From CASQEL01 sp036655975 (GTDB taxonomy: Bacteria > Desulfobacterota > Desulfovibrionia > Desulfovibrionales > Desulfovibrionaceae), in assembly GCA_036655975.1 (NCBI GenBank), contig JAVVPD010000010.1, forward strand, positions 1 through 35,817: a stretch of DNA of 35,817 bases, written 5' to 3'. Within the stretch, counting starts at the first letter, position 1. Each line of letters opens with the position of its first letter. Shown here one piece after another: positions 24,382 through 31,164 of this stretch. The notes below the pieces were generated by a model. That model searched no databases. It was not told where the DNA came from and saw nothing but the letters and a program-made list of their open reading frames with translations. The translations under genes were made by a program, and so were the position numbers.

Positions 24382-24699
24382 CTAAAATTTGAATAGAGCG
24401 CTTTCTTCAGACAGCAAATTCGTCGCCAATTGGGTGGTATTTATCTGATACGTGCCGTTGGCTACCTGTTCTTTCAAAGCGTCCACCTTCTCTTGGCGTA
24501 CATCGGGCGTGGCCTGCGCTGTACGGCGAGCTTCCGTCAACAAAGTCGCGTGTTGTGAAACACTCACCCTGTCTCCCTTGGGGCCAGCGTCAATTTCCTG
24601 ACCTTGGCTGTGTGACTGCACACGCGCCTGTCGTGCTTCTTGGCTTCTATCCGTCTGATAAGGATTGATAGACTGATTAGGATTAAAGTAAATATTCAT
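24382..24699 (-). CDS. flgM: Anti-sigma-28 factor FlgM
   Basis: 105 residues. The N-terminal two thirds is polar and probably disordered (NPYQTDRSQEARQARVQSHSQGQ...), while the C-terminal segment VDALKEQVANGTYQINTTQLATNLLSE is the conserved FlgM region that binds FliA. FlgM holds sigma-28 inactive until the hook is finished and FlgM is exported. The frame is open upstream for 25 more codons, but GAGGAG precedes the ATG at 24699, which fixes the start. It lies 114 bases after the unknown gene at 24814-25230, in the same direction; no clear promoter of its own was found, so the two may be cotranscribed. Confidence 0.9.
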   Translation of the reverse strand: MNIYFNPNQSINPYQTDRSQEARQARVQSHSQGQEIDAGPKGDRVSVSQHATLLTEARRTAQATPDVRQEKVDALKEQVANGTYQINTTQLATNLLSEESALFKF

Positions 24700-24813
24700 A
24701 TATTTCTCCTCACGGGGGGGTACGCGGATCCGCTGGCGAGATTTTCCCCCGTCAATGATCCGTACTAGCGCCAATCAATGCAAATACTATGCCTTAAAAA
24801 GATACCCGCAACC

Positions 24814-25230
24814 TTACAACATGCTTTTGTCCACTTCCGCCTTGGTAAGTTCCCAAAGCTTTTTCATAGCCTGCTCCTGTTCGGGCAAGGGCACGGGGGT
24901 GTTGCCTTCCGGGCCTTCGCGGACAAGACGCATGCGCTCCGCCCCGGGGGGGTAGGTAAAGCGCAACGCGCCCCCCACAGCCCGACTCAAATTACTGCGG
25001 ATATTTTCCACCACGGGATTGTCGCTGCCCGTAAACACCACCCTTTCGTACAGTTCACGGGCCACACGCTCGACCATGGCCTTGCGCTTCACTTCAGGGT
25101 CAATAGTCGGTTCCCCTTCGCCATTGGCTAAACGGGCCGCTCGACGGTACCGCGCAAGTCTACGGGCTGCCAACAGTTGTTTTTCATACTGTTCCAGCAT
25201 TGTCCGCAGATAGAGTGTGGTACCGCTCAT
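24814..25230 (-). CDS. Conserved small protein of the flagellar locus, function unknown
   Basis: 138 residues from the ATG at 25230, which has GGGGAG just ahead of it. I do not recognise a named domain. The protein is charged, mainly helical and soluble: a basic N-terminal helix (LRTMLEQYEKQLLAARRLARYRRAARLA), then an acidic patch, then VKRKAMVERVARELYERVVFTGSDNPVVENIRSNLSRAVGG with a following beta-type stretch (ALRFTYPPGAERMRLV), and a C-terminal helix (PEQEQAMKKLWELTKAEVDKSML). It precedes flgM and carries a sigma-28-like promoter, which argues for a late flagellar or motility role, for example in FlgM/FliA control. From memory a similar gene sits beside flgM in other Desulfovibrio genomes. 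Confidence 0.75.
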   Translation of the reverse strand: MSGTTLYLRTMLEQYEKQLLAARRLARYRRAARLANGEGEPTIDPEVKRKAMVERVARELYERVVFTGSDNPVVENIRSNLSRAVGGALRFTYPPGAERMRLVREGPEGNTPVPLPEQEQAMKKLWELTKAEVDKSML

Positions 25231-25249
25231 ACTGTCTCCCCTACTGTGC

Positions 25250-25276
25250 TTTTCGACTCCATAAATATATTCTTTA
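25250..25276 (-). promoter_or_regulatory. Sigma-28 (FliA)-like promoter of the flgM-linked gene
   Basis: On the minus strand TAAAG (from 25276), exactly 15 bases after TAAA, then GTCGAAAA (25257-25250), against the consensus TAAA-N15-GCCGATAA. The implied start, about 25243, leaves a short leader containing the Shine-Dalgarno. Confidence 0.5.
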
Positions 25277-25377
25277 GGGCTTGTGGGCAACTTTCCCCAC
25301 ATTGTCTAGAAAAATACTCAACTCTACCCCTTACCCCCCCGATTGACGAAGCCCCTTCGCCGGTATATTTCTCCACT

Positions 25378-26769
25378 ATGACAACAGAACAACAAAAATT
25401 TTCCCCCAAGCACATCCTGCTTGCCGTATGCGTTGCACAATTTCTTTTGCCCTTCATGATGGCGGGTGTAAACGCCGTTCTTCCCCCCATCGGGGAGGAT
25501 TTGCAAGCCAGTGCGCGTGAACTCGGCCTGATAAGTACCCTTTATGCTCTGGGCCTAGCGGTTTTTCAATTAACCGCCGGGCGCATGGGGGATGTGTGGG
25601 GCCGACGCCGAACATTCCTGTGGGGTATGGCTATTTTTGCCCTGTCTGGGCTTACCCTCGGCTTTGTCACCGACATCAACACCCTCCTCGGCATCCGCTT
25701 CATCCAAGGGGCTGGGGGGGCCATGTTCAACGCCAGCGGGCTTGCCCTCGTCGCCTGCACCGCCCCCCCCGCGTTGCGCGGGCAATACATTGGAATCGGC
25801 GGCGCTGCCGTATATGCCGGCCTTGCCTGTGGGCCGCCCCTAGCCGGTTTCATTACCGGCATGTTGAGCTGGCGCTGGCTCTTCTGGGCCAACGGTCTCG
25901 CCTGTGCGGTGGCCTTCATTCTTATGCTGCGCGTACATGCGGAATGGCGCGAAGGCAAAGGAGAACCCTTTGACTGGCGCGGTAGCTTTATTTACGGCTC
26001 CGCCATGGCCGCCGTCACCATCGGCGCAACTTCCCTGCAAGACAGCCAGCTCATGGGCTGGGGCCTGCTCGGCACGGGTCTCATTGGCTTGAGCCTCTAC
26101 GTATGGACAGAATTGCACACCGCCTATCCCCTCCTTGACATACGCCTGCTCGTCACCAACAAAATCTTTGGTCTGTCTTCTCTTGCCGCCTTTATCAACT
26201 ATAGTTCCTTTTTCGGGATGCTCTTTTTCTTCAGCGTCTACCTACAGGTTGTCCGGGGGATGTCTGTGCAAGAAGCCGGATTTTTTCTCGCCATCCAGTC
26301 CGCCGTGCAGGTGTTTACCACCCCGTGGGCAGGCCGCATGGCAGATAAACACGGGGCGGGGCTTATCAGTTCCTTCGGTATTGGCTGCTGCGGCCTCGGA
26401 CTTCTCGCCGCCGCTTTCCTGCAAGTGGACTCGCCCCTCTGGTTCCTCGCCGTGGCCCAAATCCTGCTGGGCTTCGGCATCAGTATGTTTGCCGTCCCCA
26501 ATACCACCGTACTTCTTGGCAGCGTTGACGCCAAACACCTCGGGCAGGCTGCCGGACTTACCGGAGCCGTCCGCACGGGGGGTGGGGTTCTGAATATGAT
26601 GATCATCACCATGACCCTTGGTTTTTATCTCGGGCATCAACCTATCAGTGCCGCAACCATCGCCCCCTTCATGACCAGCATGAAAATGGATCTTATCCTG
26701 TTCGGCGTCCTCAATCTTCTTGCTGTGGGCTGCGCTTTGGGCCGCCAGCGCGTGGGCAAAAAGATATAA
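25378..26769 (+). CDS. MFS transporter, DHA2 (EmrB/QacA) drug-type exporter
   Basis: 463 residues, about 14 hydrophobic segments, inner membrane. The antiporter motif A is GRMGDVWGRRRTFLWG (cytoplasmic loop 2-3). RFIQGAGGAMFNASGLALV corresponds to the helix-4 region, and GGAAVYAGLACGPPLAGFITGMLSWRWLFWAN to motif C and the following DHA2-type block. PLLDIRLLVTNKIFG is the usual join to the second half. The substrate is unknown; exporters of drugs, dyes, bile salts or metabolites all belong here. The open frame reaches 67 codons further upstream, overlapping the divergent gene, but the ATG at 25378 starts where homologues do, although its Shine-Dalgarno is weak. It has C8 (25763-25770) and G7 (25714-25720) runs in frame. 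Confidence 0.9.
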   Translation: MTTEQQKFSPKHILLAVCVAQFLLPFMMAGVNAVLPPIGEDLQASARELGLISTLYALGLAVFQLTAGRMGDVWGRRRTFLWGMAIFALSGLTLGFVTDINTLLGIRFIQGAGGAMFNASGLALVACTAPPALRGQYIGIGGAAVYAGLACGPPLAGFITGMLSWRWLFWANGLACAVAFILMLRVHAEWREGKGEPFDWRGSFIYGSAMAAVTIGATSLQDSQLMGWGLLGTGLIGLSLYVWTELHTAYPLLDIRLLVTNKIFGLSSLAAFINYSSFFGMLFFFSVYLQVVRGMSVQEAGFFLAIQSAVQVFTTPWAGRMADKHGAGLISSFGIGCCGLGLLAAAFLQVDSPLWFLAVAQILLGFGISMFAVPNTTVLLGSVDAKHLGQAAGLTGAVRTGGGVLNMMIITMTLGFYLGHQPISAATIAPFMTSMKMDLILFGVLNLLAVGCALGRQRVGKKI

Positions 26770-26775
26770 AACCCC

Positions 26776-26805
26776 GAAGGGGGGAGACAAACGCCTCCCC
26801 CCTTC
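26776..26805. terminator. Bidirectional terminator between MFS gene and metF
   Basis: GAAGGGGGGAG (26776-26786) and CTCCCCCCTTC (26795-26805) form a perfect 11-bp stem with an 8-nt loop between convergent genes. On the minus strand it is followed by GGGGTTTTAT, a moderate U-tract for metF. Confidence 0.75.
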
Positions 26806-26841
26806 CAGATTGATGACAAAGCCCGCTCTGCGGACTTTGCG

Positions 26842-27711
26842 CTACAAGCCCACTTCGTCAGCAAGTTGTAAACACAAGCTCGCGCGGTTGAGGGTATAAA
26901 GATGAATGCCCGGAGCGCCACCGTCAATAAGTTGCTTAATTTGCCGCACGGCAAAACGCAAACCCACCTCACGGACAGCCTCGGCACCGCCTTTAAGGTG
27001 TGCGGCTTCCAGTTCAAGATAGAGTTTCCCGGGAATATTGGCCCCGCACATGGACAAAACGCGCCGGATAGAATCAAAGCTCTGCACCGGCAGAATACCG
27101 GGAACAACAGGGACAGTGACGTTTTGACGGCGCATAAAGTCTACAAGATCAAAATATTCGCGCACATCAAAAAAAAGTTGGCTGACCACAAAATCTGCCC
27201 CCGCACGCACTTTTTCAAGGGTATGGATACGATCCATACTAAAGCTCTGGGATTCGGGATGCGGGGCGGGATAGCCGGCCACGGCCACGCCCATTCGGGG
27301 CTGTACACGACGCACAAAGCGCACAAGGTCGGCCGCATAGCGAAAATCCGCCGCCTCCCAGTCTAAGGCCTGTCCGGCAGGGGCATCACCGCGCAAAGCC
27401 AGCACATTTTCCACACCAACTTCGGCAAGGCTTTGCAAGCACTGGCTGAGTTTTTCGGGGCTGCCCCCCACACAGGTGAGATGCGCCATAGGCTCAAGGC
27501 CCATTTGGCGGATACGACCTGTTATTTCAATGGTATAGTCTTGGGTGGAGCCACCCGCACCGTAGGTTACAGAGGCAAATAGGGGCTTCAGCGCCGTAAG
27601 GCGTTCAACCATCGCAAAAAATTCGGGCCATTGGCTCTGTGCTTTGGGCGGGAAAAATTCTAAAGAAAAAAAGGGCCGAGTACATTCACGAATGCGGCTG
27701 CCGATATTCAT
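26842..27711 (-). CDS. metF: 5,10-methylenetetrahydrofolate reductase
   Basis: 289 residues, a complete MetF barrel. It makes 5-methyl-THF, the methyl donor for methionine synthase. Signatures: FFSLEFFPPKAQSQ (with the catalytic Glu18), PLFASVTYGAGGSTQDYT, MAHLTCVGGSPEKL, VENVLALRGDAP (flavin site), GVAVAGYPAPHPES and ADFVVSQLFFDVREYFDLVDFMRR, then PVVPGILPV. AGGAG precedes the ATG at 27711. The reading frame is open for another 182 codons upstream across the promoter and into the opposite gene; that part is not coding. A promoter with the ATATCA-N8-TGATAT operator in its spacer lies about 60 bp upstream, tying metF to panC-metK-nhaC. Confidence 0.96.
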   Translation of the reverse strand: MNIGSRIRECTRPFFSLEFFPPKAQSQWPEFFAMVERLTALKPLFASVTYGAGGSTQDYTIEITGRIRQMGLEPMAHLTCVGGSPEKLSQCLQSLAEVGVENVLALRGDAPAGQALDWEAADFRYAADLVRFVRRVQPRMGVAVAGYPAPHPESQSFSMDRIHTLEKVRAGADFVVSQLFFDVREYFDLVDFMRRQNVTVPVVPGILPVQSFDSIRRVLSMCGANIPGKLYLELEAAHLKGGAEAVREVGLRFAVRQIKQLIDGGAPGIHLYTLNRASLCLQLADEVGL

Positions 27712-27769
27712 GGGGGGCTCCTTATAGCGCGGGTGGGACTGTTGCCTGCGTGTAACAGGCGTAGTTACA

Positions 27770-27797
27770 GCTATATCACTATACATTGATATGTCAA
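27770..27797 (-). promoter_or_regulatory. metF promoter
   Basis: On the minus strand TTGACA (27797-27792), perfect -35, 16-bp spacer, TATAGC (27775-27770). The palindromic operator fills the spacer, the classical position for repression. Confidence 0.6.
27773..27792. promoter_or_regulatory. Palindromic operator (SahR-like) in the metF promoter
   Basis: ATATCA-CTATACAT-TGATAT, overlapping the -35 and -10 elements of the metF promoter. It differs from the panC-metK site (15851-15870, read on the other strand) at one of 20 positions. Confidence 0.75.
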
Positions 27798-27895
27798 TAT
27801 TCTTTTTCTTCCTCCAAAGCGCGGGGGGGCAACATTGCCAATGCGGTTTTTTTACCTTATATTTAGAGAAGTTTCTATGCTTGCTGGAATAAGGA

Positions 27896-28969
27896 ATGGG
27901 TATGCCTCGGGCTACAGTCAAATATATCATGAATGCTATTGCCATAATTTGCAAGGCAGGGCGCCATATATGCGTCTCTTGTCTATACTTGTATATGGTG
28001 ACAACCACGGCGTGGGCAGGGCCTATCCCGTGGACAGAACTCGAAAAAGGGCTGGAATATGCCGAGTTTGACCGGACAGATGCCAGCAAAAGCACCTTGG
28101 TTATTTTACGTTTTGATCCCACAGTATTCAGCTTTGCCGTGCACAGTATTAGCGAGGAAGGGGGTTTTCCGCTGACCTTGCGCCAATGGGCCGACAAGCA
28201 CCAGCTGGTGGCGGCCATCAACGCCAGTATGTACCTGACCGACGGCAGCACCAGCACCGGATTTATGCGCCACCACGAACATATTAATAGTAAAAGGGTC
28301 GTTCAACGTTTTGGGGCCTTTTTCGTGGCCCAACTTTACCAGCCCGAAGGGGAAAACTCCCCTTCCGCCACCTTATTGGACAAAGATTTAGACCCTTGGG
28401 AAGAAGAACTCCCCAAATATGTCACCGTGGTACAAAATTATCGGATGATCAATGCCCAAAGGCGCGTCTTGTGGTCACCGGGGGGGCCTTTATATTCCAT
28501 TTCCGCTGTGGGTAAGGACGGTGCAGGCAATATTTTATTCATTCATTGCCGAGAACCCATTGAAGCCTATACTTTTGCCACACTGTTGCTCGATTTACCC
28601 ATTGACGTGCGTACCGTTATGTATGTGGAAGGCGGGGCGCAGGCGGGGCTGCTGATCAACACCAGTACCTATGCCCGCTCATGGGCGGGGCGTTCAGCCA
28701 TGGATTTTTTAATCACCGGCAAGCTTAACGCCCCCTTGCCCAACATTTTAGGGGTGGTTCGCACCAGCCAAGCCGCCCCTACCCCGGTTCGAAGCACGCC
28801 GGAACTGATCGGCCCGAAACTGCCGCGCCCAGAGCCTTCCCCCGAGCCTTCCCCGGAGCCAAGCCCCCCACCAAAGGAGGGCGCTCCCGAGCCTTGGGCA
28901 AAGCCTGCCCCCGCAAAACCCGCGCCCGAATCCCCGCCAGCTTCCCCCGCCCCAGAACACGAAATATAA
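27896..28969 (+). CDS. Exported phosphodiester-glycosidase (NAGPA/DUF2233)-like protein with Pro-rich tail
   Basis: 357 residues. A signal-peptide-like N-terminus (basic, then IAIICKAGRHICVSCLYLYMVTTTAWAG) suggests export. Residues about 45-290 follow the NAGPA-like layout: STLVILRFDPTVFSFAVHS, VAAINASMYLTDGSTSTGFMRH (the conserved Asn-Ala-x-x-F/Y core), then RVLWSPGGPLYSISAVGKDGAGNILFIHCREP and MYVEGGAQAGLLINTS (the E-G-G-x-Q-A-G active-site loop). Such proteins cleave sugar phosphodiesters in the mammalian lysosomal case; bacterial roles are mostly unknown and probably concern envelope glycans. The last 50 or so residues are a low-complexity tail starting LPRPEPSPEPSPEPSPPP, which may span the wall or serve as a tether. 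The start is uncertain among the ATGs at 27896, 27902 and 27929; AAGGA lies just before the first two. It is divergent from metF. Confidence 0.75.
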   Translation: MGMPRATVKYIMNAIAIICKAGRHICVSCLYLYMVTTTAWAGPIPWTELEKGLEYAEFDRTDASKSTLVILRFDPTVFSFAVHSISEEGGFPLTLRQWADKHQLVAAINASMYLTDGSTSTGFMRHHEHINSKRVVQRFGAFFVAQLYQPEGENSPSATLLDKDLDPWEEELPKYVTVVQNYRMINAQRRVLWSPGGPLYSISAVGKDGAGNILFIHCREPIEAYTFATLLLDLPIDVRTVMYVEGGAQAGLLINTSTYARSWAGRSAMDFLITGKLNAPLPNILGVVRTSQAAPTPVRSTPELIGPKLPRPEPSPEPSPEPSPPPKEGAPEPWAKPAPAKPAPESPPASPAPEHEI

Positions 28970-29011
28970 AATTTTTCCGTCTTTCACGCCCCAATACTGC
29001 TAATTATTCTC

Positions 29012-29026
29012 ATTACTTCAAGTAAT
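29012..29026. promoter_or_regulatory. Perfect palindrome upstream of desulfoferrodoxin
   Basis: ATTACTT-C-AAGTAAT, 7-bp arms around one base, in the AT-rich 28970-29162 spacer about 140 bp ahead of dfx. It resembles a repressor site in size. The spacer also has possible -10 elements (TATACC, TATACA near 29090-29105) but no confident promoter pairing. Confidence 0.4.
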
Positions 29027-29162
29027 CGCCGATTTTACAGCACTTTTTTTATAAAAAAATACTGGACAAAAGGCCCGTATCGAGTAAAGCTATACCTATA
29101 CATTATTTGGTGTGCTGCCAGATAGATACAAAAAATGCATACACACATGCAAAGGGAATATT

Positions 29163-29543
29163 ATGCCAAGCCAATTTGAAGTATATCATTGCGCGACTTG
29201 TGGGCAAATAATTGAGGTTTTACACGCTGGCGGCGGTGAACTTGTGTGCTGCGGCACCCCCATGAAATGCATGGTTGAAGGCAAAACAGACGGTGCGCTG
29301 GAAAAACATGTCCCTGTGATTGAAAAAACCGCCACTGGCTATAAGGTCAAAGTGGGGGCTGTTCCACACCCGATGGAAGAAAAACATTATATTCAATGGA
29401 TTGAGCTTCTTGCTGACGGTGTAAGCTACACTCGGTTTCTGAAACCCGGTGATGCCCCTGAAGCGGAATTTTGCTGTAAAGCCACCCATGTGACCGCCCG
29501 CGAATATTGTAATTTGCACGGGCACTGGAAAGCTTCTGTATAA
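29163..29543 (+). CDS. dfx: Desulfoferrodoxin (2Fe superoxide reductase)
   Basis: 126 residues, cytosolic. It reduces superoxide to hydrogen peroxide without making oxygen. All ligands are present. Center I (rubredoxin-like) has Cys10, Cys13, Cys29 and Cys30 (YHCATCG; ELVCCG). Center II has His49, His69, His75, Cys116 and His119 (EKHVP; HPMEEKHYI; CNLHG), with Glu47 and Lys48 next to the active iron. The size and both centers make it the two-iron type typical of Desulfovibrio. The frame is open 17 codons further, but AAGGG before the ATG at 29163 and the conserved start MPSQFEVYHC decide the start. The rubredoxin gene, encoding its electron donor, follows after 70 bases. Confidence 0.97.
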   Translation: MPSQFEVYHCATCGQIIEVLHAGGGELVCCGTPMKCMVEGKTDGALEKHVPVIEKTATGYKVKVGAVPHPMEEKHYIQWIELLADGVSYTRFLKPGDAPEAEFCCKATHVTAREYCNLHGHWKASV

Positions 29544-29613
29544 GACTGTCTTGTTGCTATTGTGAGTAAAAGACACATTACCGCCACATCTAACACCCAA
29601 AGGATTTACTACC

Positions 29614-29769
29614 ATGGATAAATATACTTGTTCTGTTTGCGGTTACGAATACGACCCTGCCGAGGGTGATGGCGCAGCCGCTGCCGCAGGCACTGCTTTT
29701 GAAAAATTGCCCGCTGATTGGTGCTGCCCTGTATGCGGCGTTGCCAAAAGCGAATTTAATAAAGACTAG
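29614..29769 (+). CDS. rub: Rubredoxin
   Basis: 51 residues: a one-iron electron carrier with Cys6-x2-Cys9 (YTCSVCGYEYDPAEGD) and Cys38-x2-Cys41 (PADWCCPVCGVAKSEF). It is expected to pass electrons from NADH-rubredoxin oxidoreductase to desulfoferrodoxin and to Roo, encoded on either side. AAAGGA lies eleven bases before the ATG. Two features are unusual: the loop normally reading GDPDNGVKPGT is shortened and alanine-rich (GDGAAAAAGT), and Cys37 immediately precedes the third ligand where Val or Ile is usual (DWVCPVC). Neither removes an iron ligand. Confidence 0.97.
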   Translation: MDKYTCSVCGYEYDPAEGDGAAAAAGTAFEKLPADWCCPVCGVAKSEFNKD

Positions 29770-29860
29770 CCAAGGGTCTCCCCACCCTCTGGGCTCTTTA
29801 TGATGAGGAGCAACCCTGATTTTGTGTCGGGCTGATCCCCTCATGGGGCATCCTTATGAA

Positions 29861-29900
29861 AAGCCTGCCTGAGCCCTTAGGGGCGCGGGCAGGCTTCTTT
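29861..29900 (+). terminator. Terminator/attenuator between rub and roo
   Basis: AAGCCTGCC (29861-29869) pairs with GGCAGGCTT (29888-29896), with an inner CCC/GGG pairing, followed by CTTT. The whole 29770-29937 spacer is rich in short inverted repeats (AGGGT/ACCCT near 29773; CCCC-TCA-TGGGG near 29840). It may separate dfx-rub from roo-cydAB, or only reduce read-through. Confidence 0.6.
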
Positions 29901-29937
29901 AGCCCGTTTTTGCTGCTGTTTTTACACTGGAGACTAT

Positions 29938-31140
29938 ATGCAACCAATTGAAATTAAAAAAGATATATTTTGGGTAGGCGCGGTAGATTTTGATAACCGG
30001 AATTTTCACGGGTATTCGCGTTCGCCTGCCGGCTCTACCTACAATGCCTATGCCATCAGGGACGAGAAAACCGTTCTGTTCGACACCGTGAGCAAAGACT
30101 TCCTCGGTACCCTGCTCTGTCGCCTTGCCAAGGTGACCCCCTTGGAAAAAGTAGACTATATTGTGTGCAACCACATGGAACTTGACCACGCCGGAGCGCT
30201 GGCTGAAGTCATTGAACGCTGTAAGCCCGAAAAGGTTTTCTGCTCACAACTGGCCCTCAAGTCCATGCAAGGCTATTTTGACTGTTCAAAATGGCCCGTG
30301 CAAGCCGTAAAAACCGGTGATATCATTAATATTGGCAAGCGCAACATTTCCTTTATAGAAACTCGGATGCTGCACTGGCCGGACAGCATGGTGTCCTATA
30401 TCCCCGAAGACAAATTGCTGATCACCAACGATGCCTTTGGGCAGAACATCGCTTCTACAGAACGCTTCGGCGACGAATATGACCGCTCCTTCCTGCTCCA
30501 TGCCATCAAAGAATACTATTATAACATCGTATTGCCCTATTCCTCGCAGGCGCTCAAGGCCATTTCGCAATTGAGCACGCTGGATATTGATATGATCGCC
30601 CCCGACCACGGCTTAATCCATCGTGGCAAGGAAGGTGTTAACTTCATCATCAATGCCTACAAATGTATGGCGGAACAAAAACCCCAAAAACGCGCGCTTA
30701 TCGTCTACGACACCATGTGGCACTCCACCGAAAAAATGGCCTATGCCATTTCCAGCGGCTTAGAAGATGTGGGCGTTCCTTCCCGCCTCATGTCGCTCAA
30801 AAACAATCATCACAGTACGGTGATGACCGAGCTGGCCGACTGCGGTGCCGTTTTTGCCGGTTGTCCCACACACAACAATGGCATTCTGCCCTTTATGGCG
30901 GGAATGCTCACCTATATGCAAGGCTTACGTCCCCTAAACCGTATTGGTGCTGCTTTTGGCTCCTACGGCTGGTCAGGCGAAAGCACAAAAGTTCTTCATA
31001 AGTGGCTTACGGATATGGGCATGGACATGCCCTGCGAACCTGTAAAGTGCCAGTGGGCACCCACACATGAAACGCTGGCGGCATGCCACACCTTGGGAAA
31101 AAATGTCGGCCTAGCATTGATTGAAAAGTGCAAAAACTGA
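29938..31140 (+). CDS. roo: Rubredoxin:oxygen oxidoreductase (flavodiiron protein)
   Basis: 400 residues, cytosolic. It reduces O2 to water (and in relatives NO to N2O) with electrons from rubredoxin. The N-terminal metallo-beta-lactamase-like domain has the diiron ligands: NHMELDHAG (His79-x-Glu81-x-Asp83-His84 by the Desulfovibrio gigas numbering), MLHWPDS (His146), TNDAFGQ (Asp165) and APDHGLIHRG (His226). The flavodoxin domain begins near 255 (KRALIVYDTMWHSTEKMA, FMN phosphate loop) and includes FAGCPTHNNGILP and GAAFGSYGWSGES. Length and ligand set match D. gigas Roo. GGAG precedes the ATG. cydA starts 24 bases after the stop, so soluble and membrane O2 reduction are cotranscribed. Confidence 0.97.
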   Translation: MQPIEIKKDIFWVGAVDFDNRNFHGYSRSPAGSTYNAYAIRDEKTVLFDTVSKDFLGTLLCRLAKVTPLEKVDYIVCNHMELDHAGALAEVIERCKPEKVFCSQLALKSMQGYFDCSKWPVQAVKTGDIINIGKRNISFIETRMLHWPDSMVSYIPEDKLLITNDAFGQNIASTERFGDEYDRSFLLHAIKEYYYNIVLPYSSQALKAISQLSTLDIDMIAPDHGLIHRGKEGVNFIINAYKCMAEQKPQKRALIVYDTMWHSTEKMAYAISSGLEDVGVPSRLMSLKNNHHSTVMTELADCGAVFAGCPTHNNGILPFMAGMLTYMQGLRPLNRIGAAFGSYGWSGESTKVLHKWLTDMGMDMPCEPVKCQWAPTHETLAACHTLGKNVGLALIEKCKN

Positions 31141-31164
31141 TTTCTGTACAGCAGAGGAGGCTCT

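Noticed and set aside
25258..25310. Sigma-54 promoter (GGGGAAAGTTGCCC) ahead of the flgM-linked gene
   Set aside because: The GG and GC elements are not 12 bases apart; the sigma-28-like element fits better.
27712..28257. A 182-codon upstream extension of metF on the minus strand
   Set aside because: It has no match to MetF, crosses the metF promoter and operator and overlaps the opposite gene; the ATG at 27711 has a good Shine-Dalgarno and the family start.
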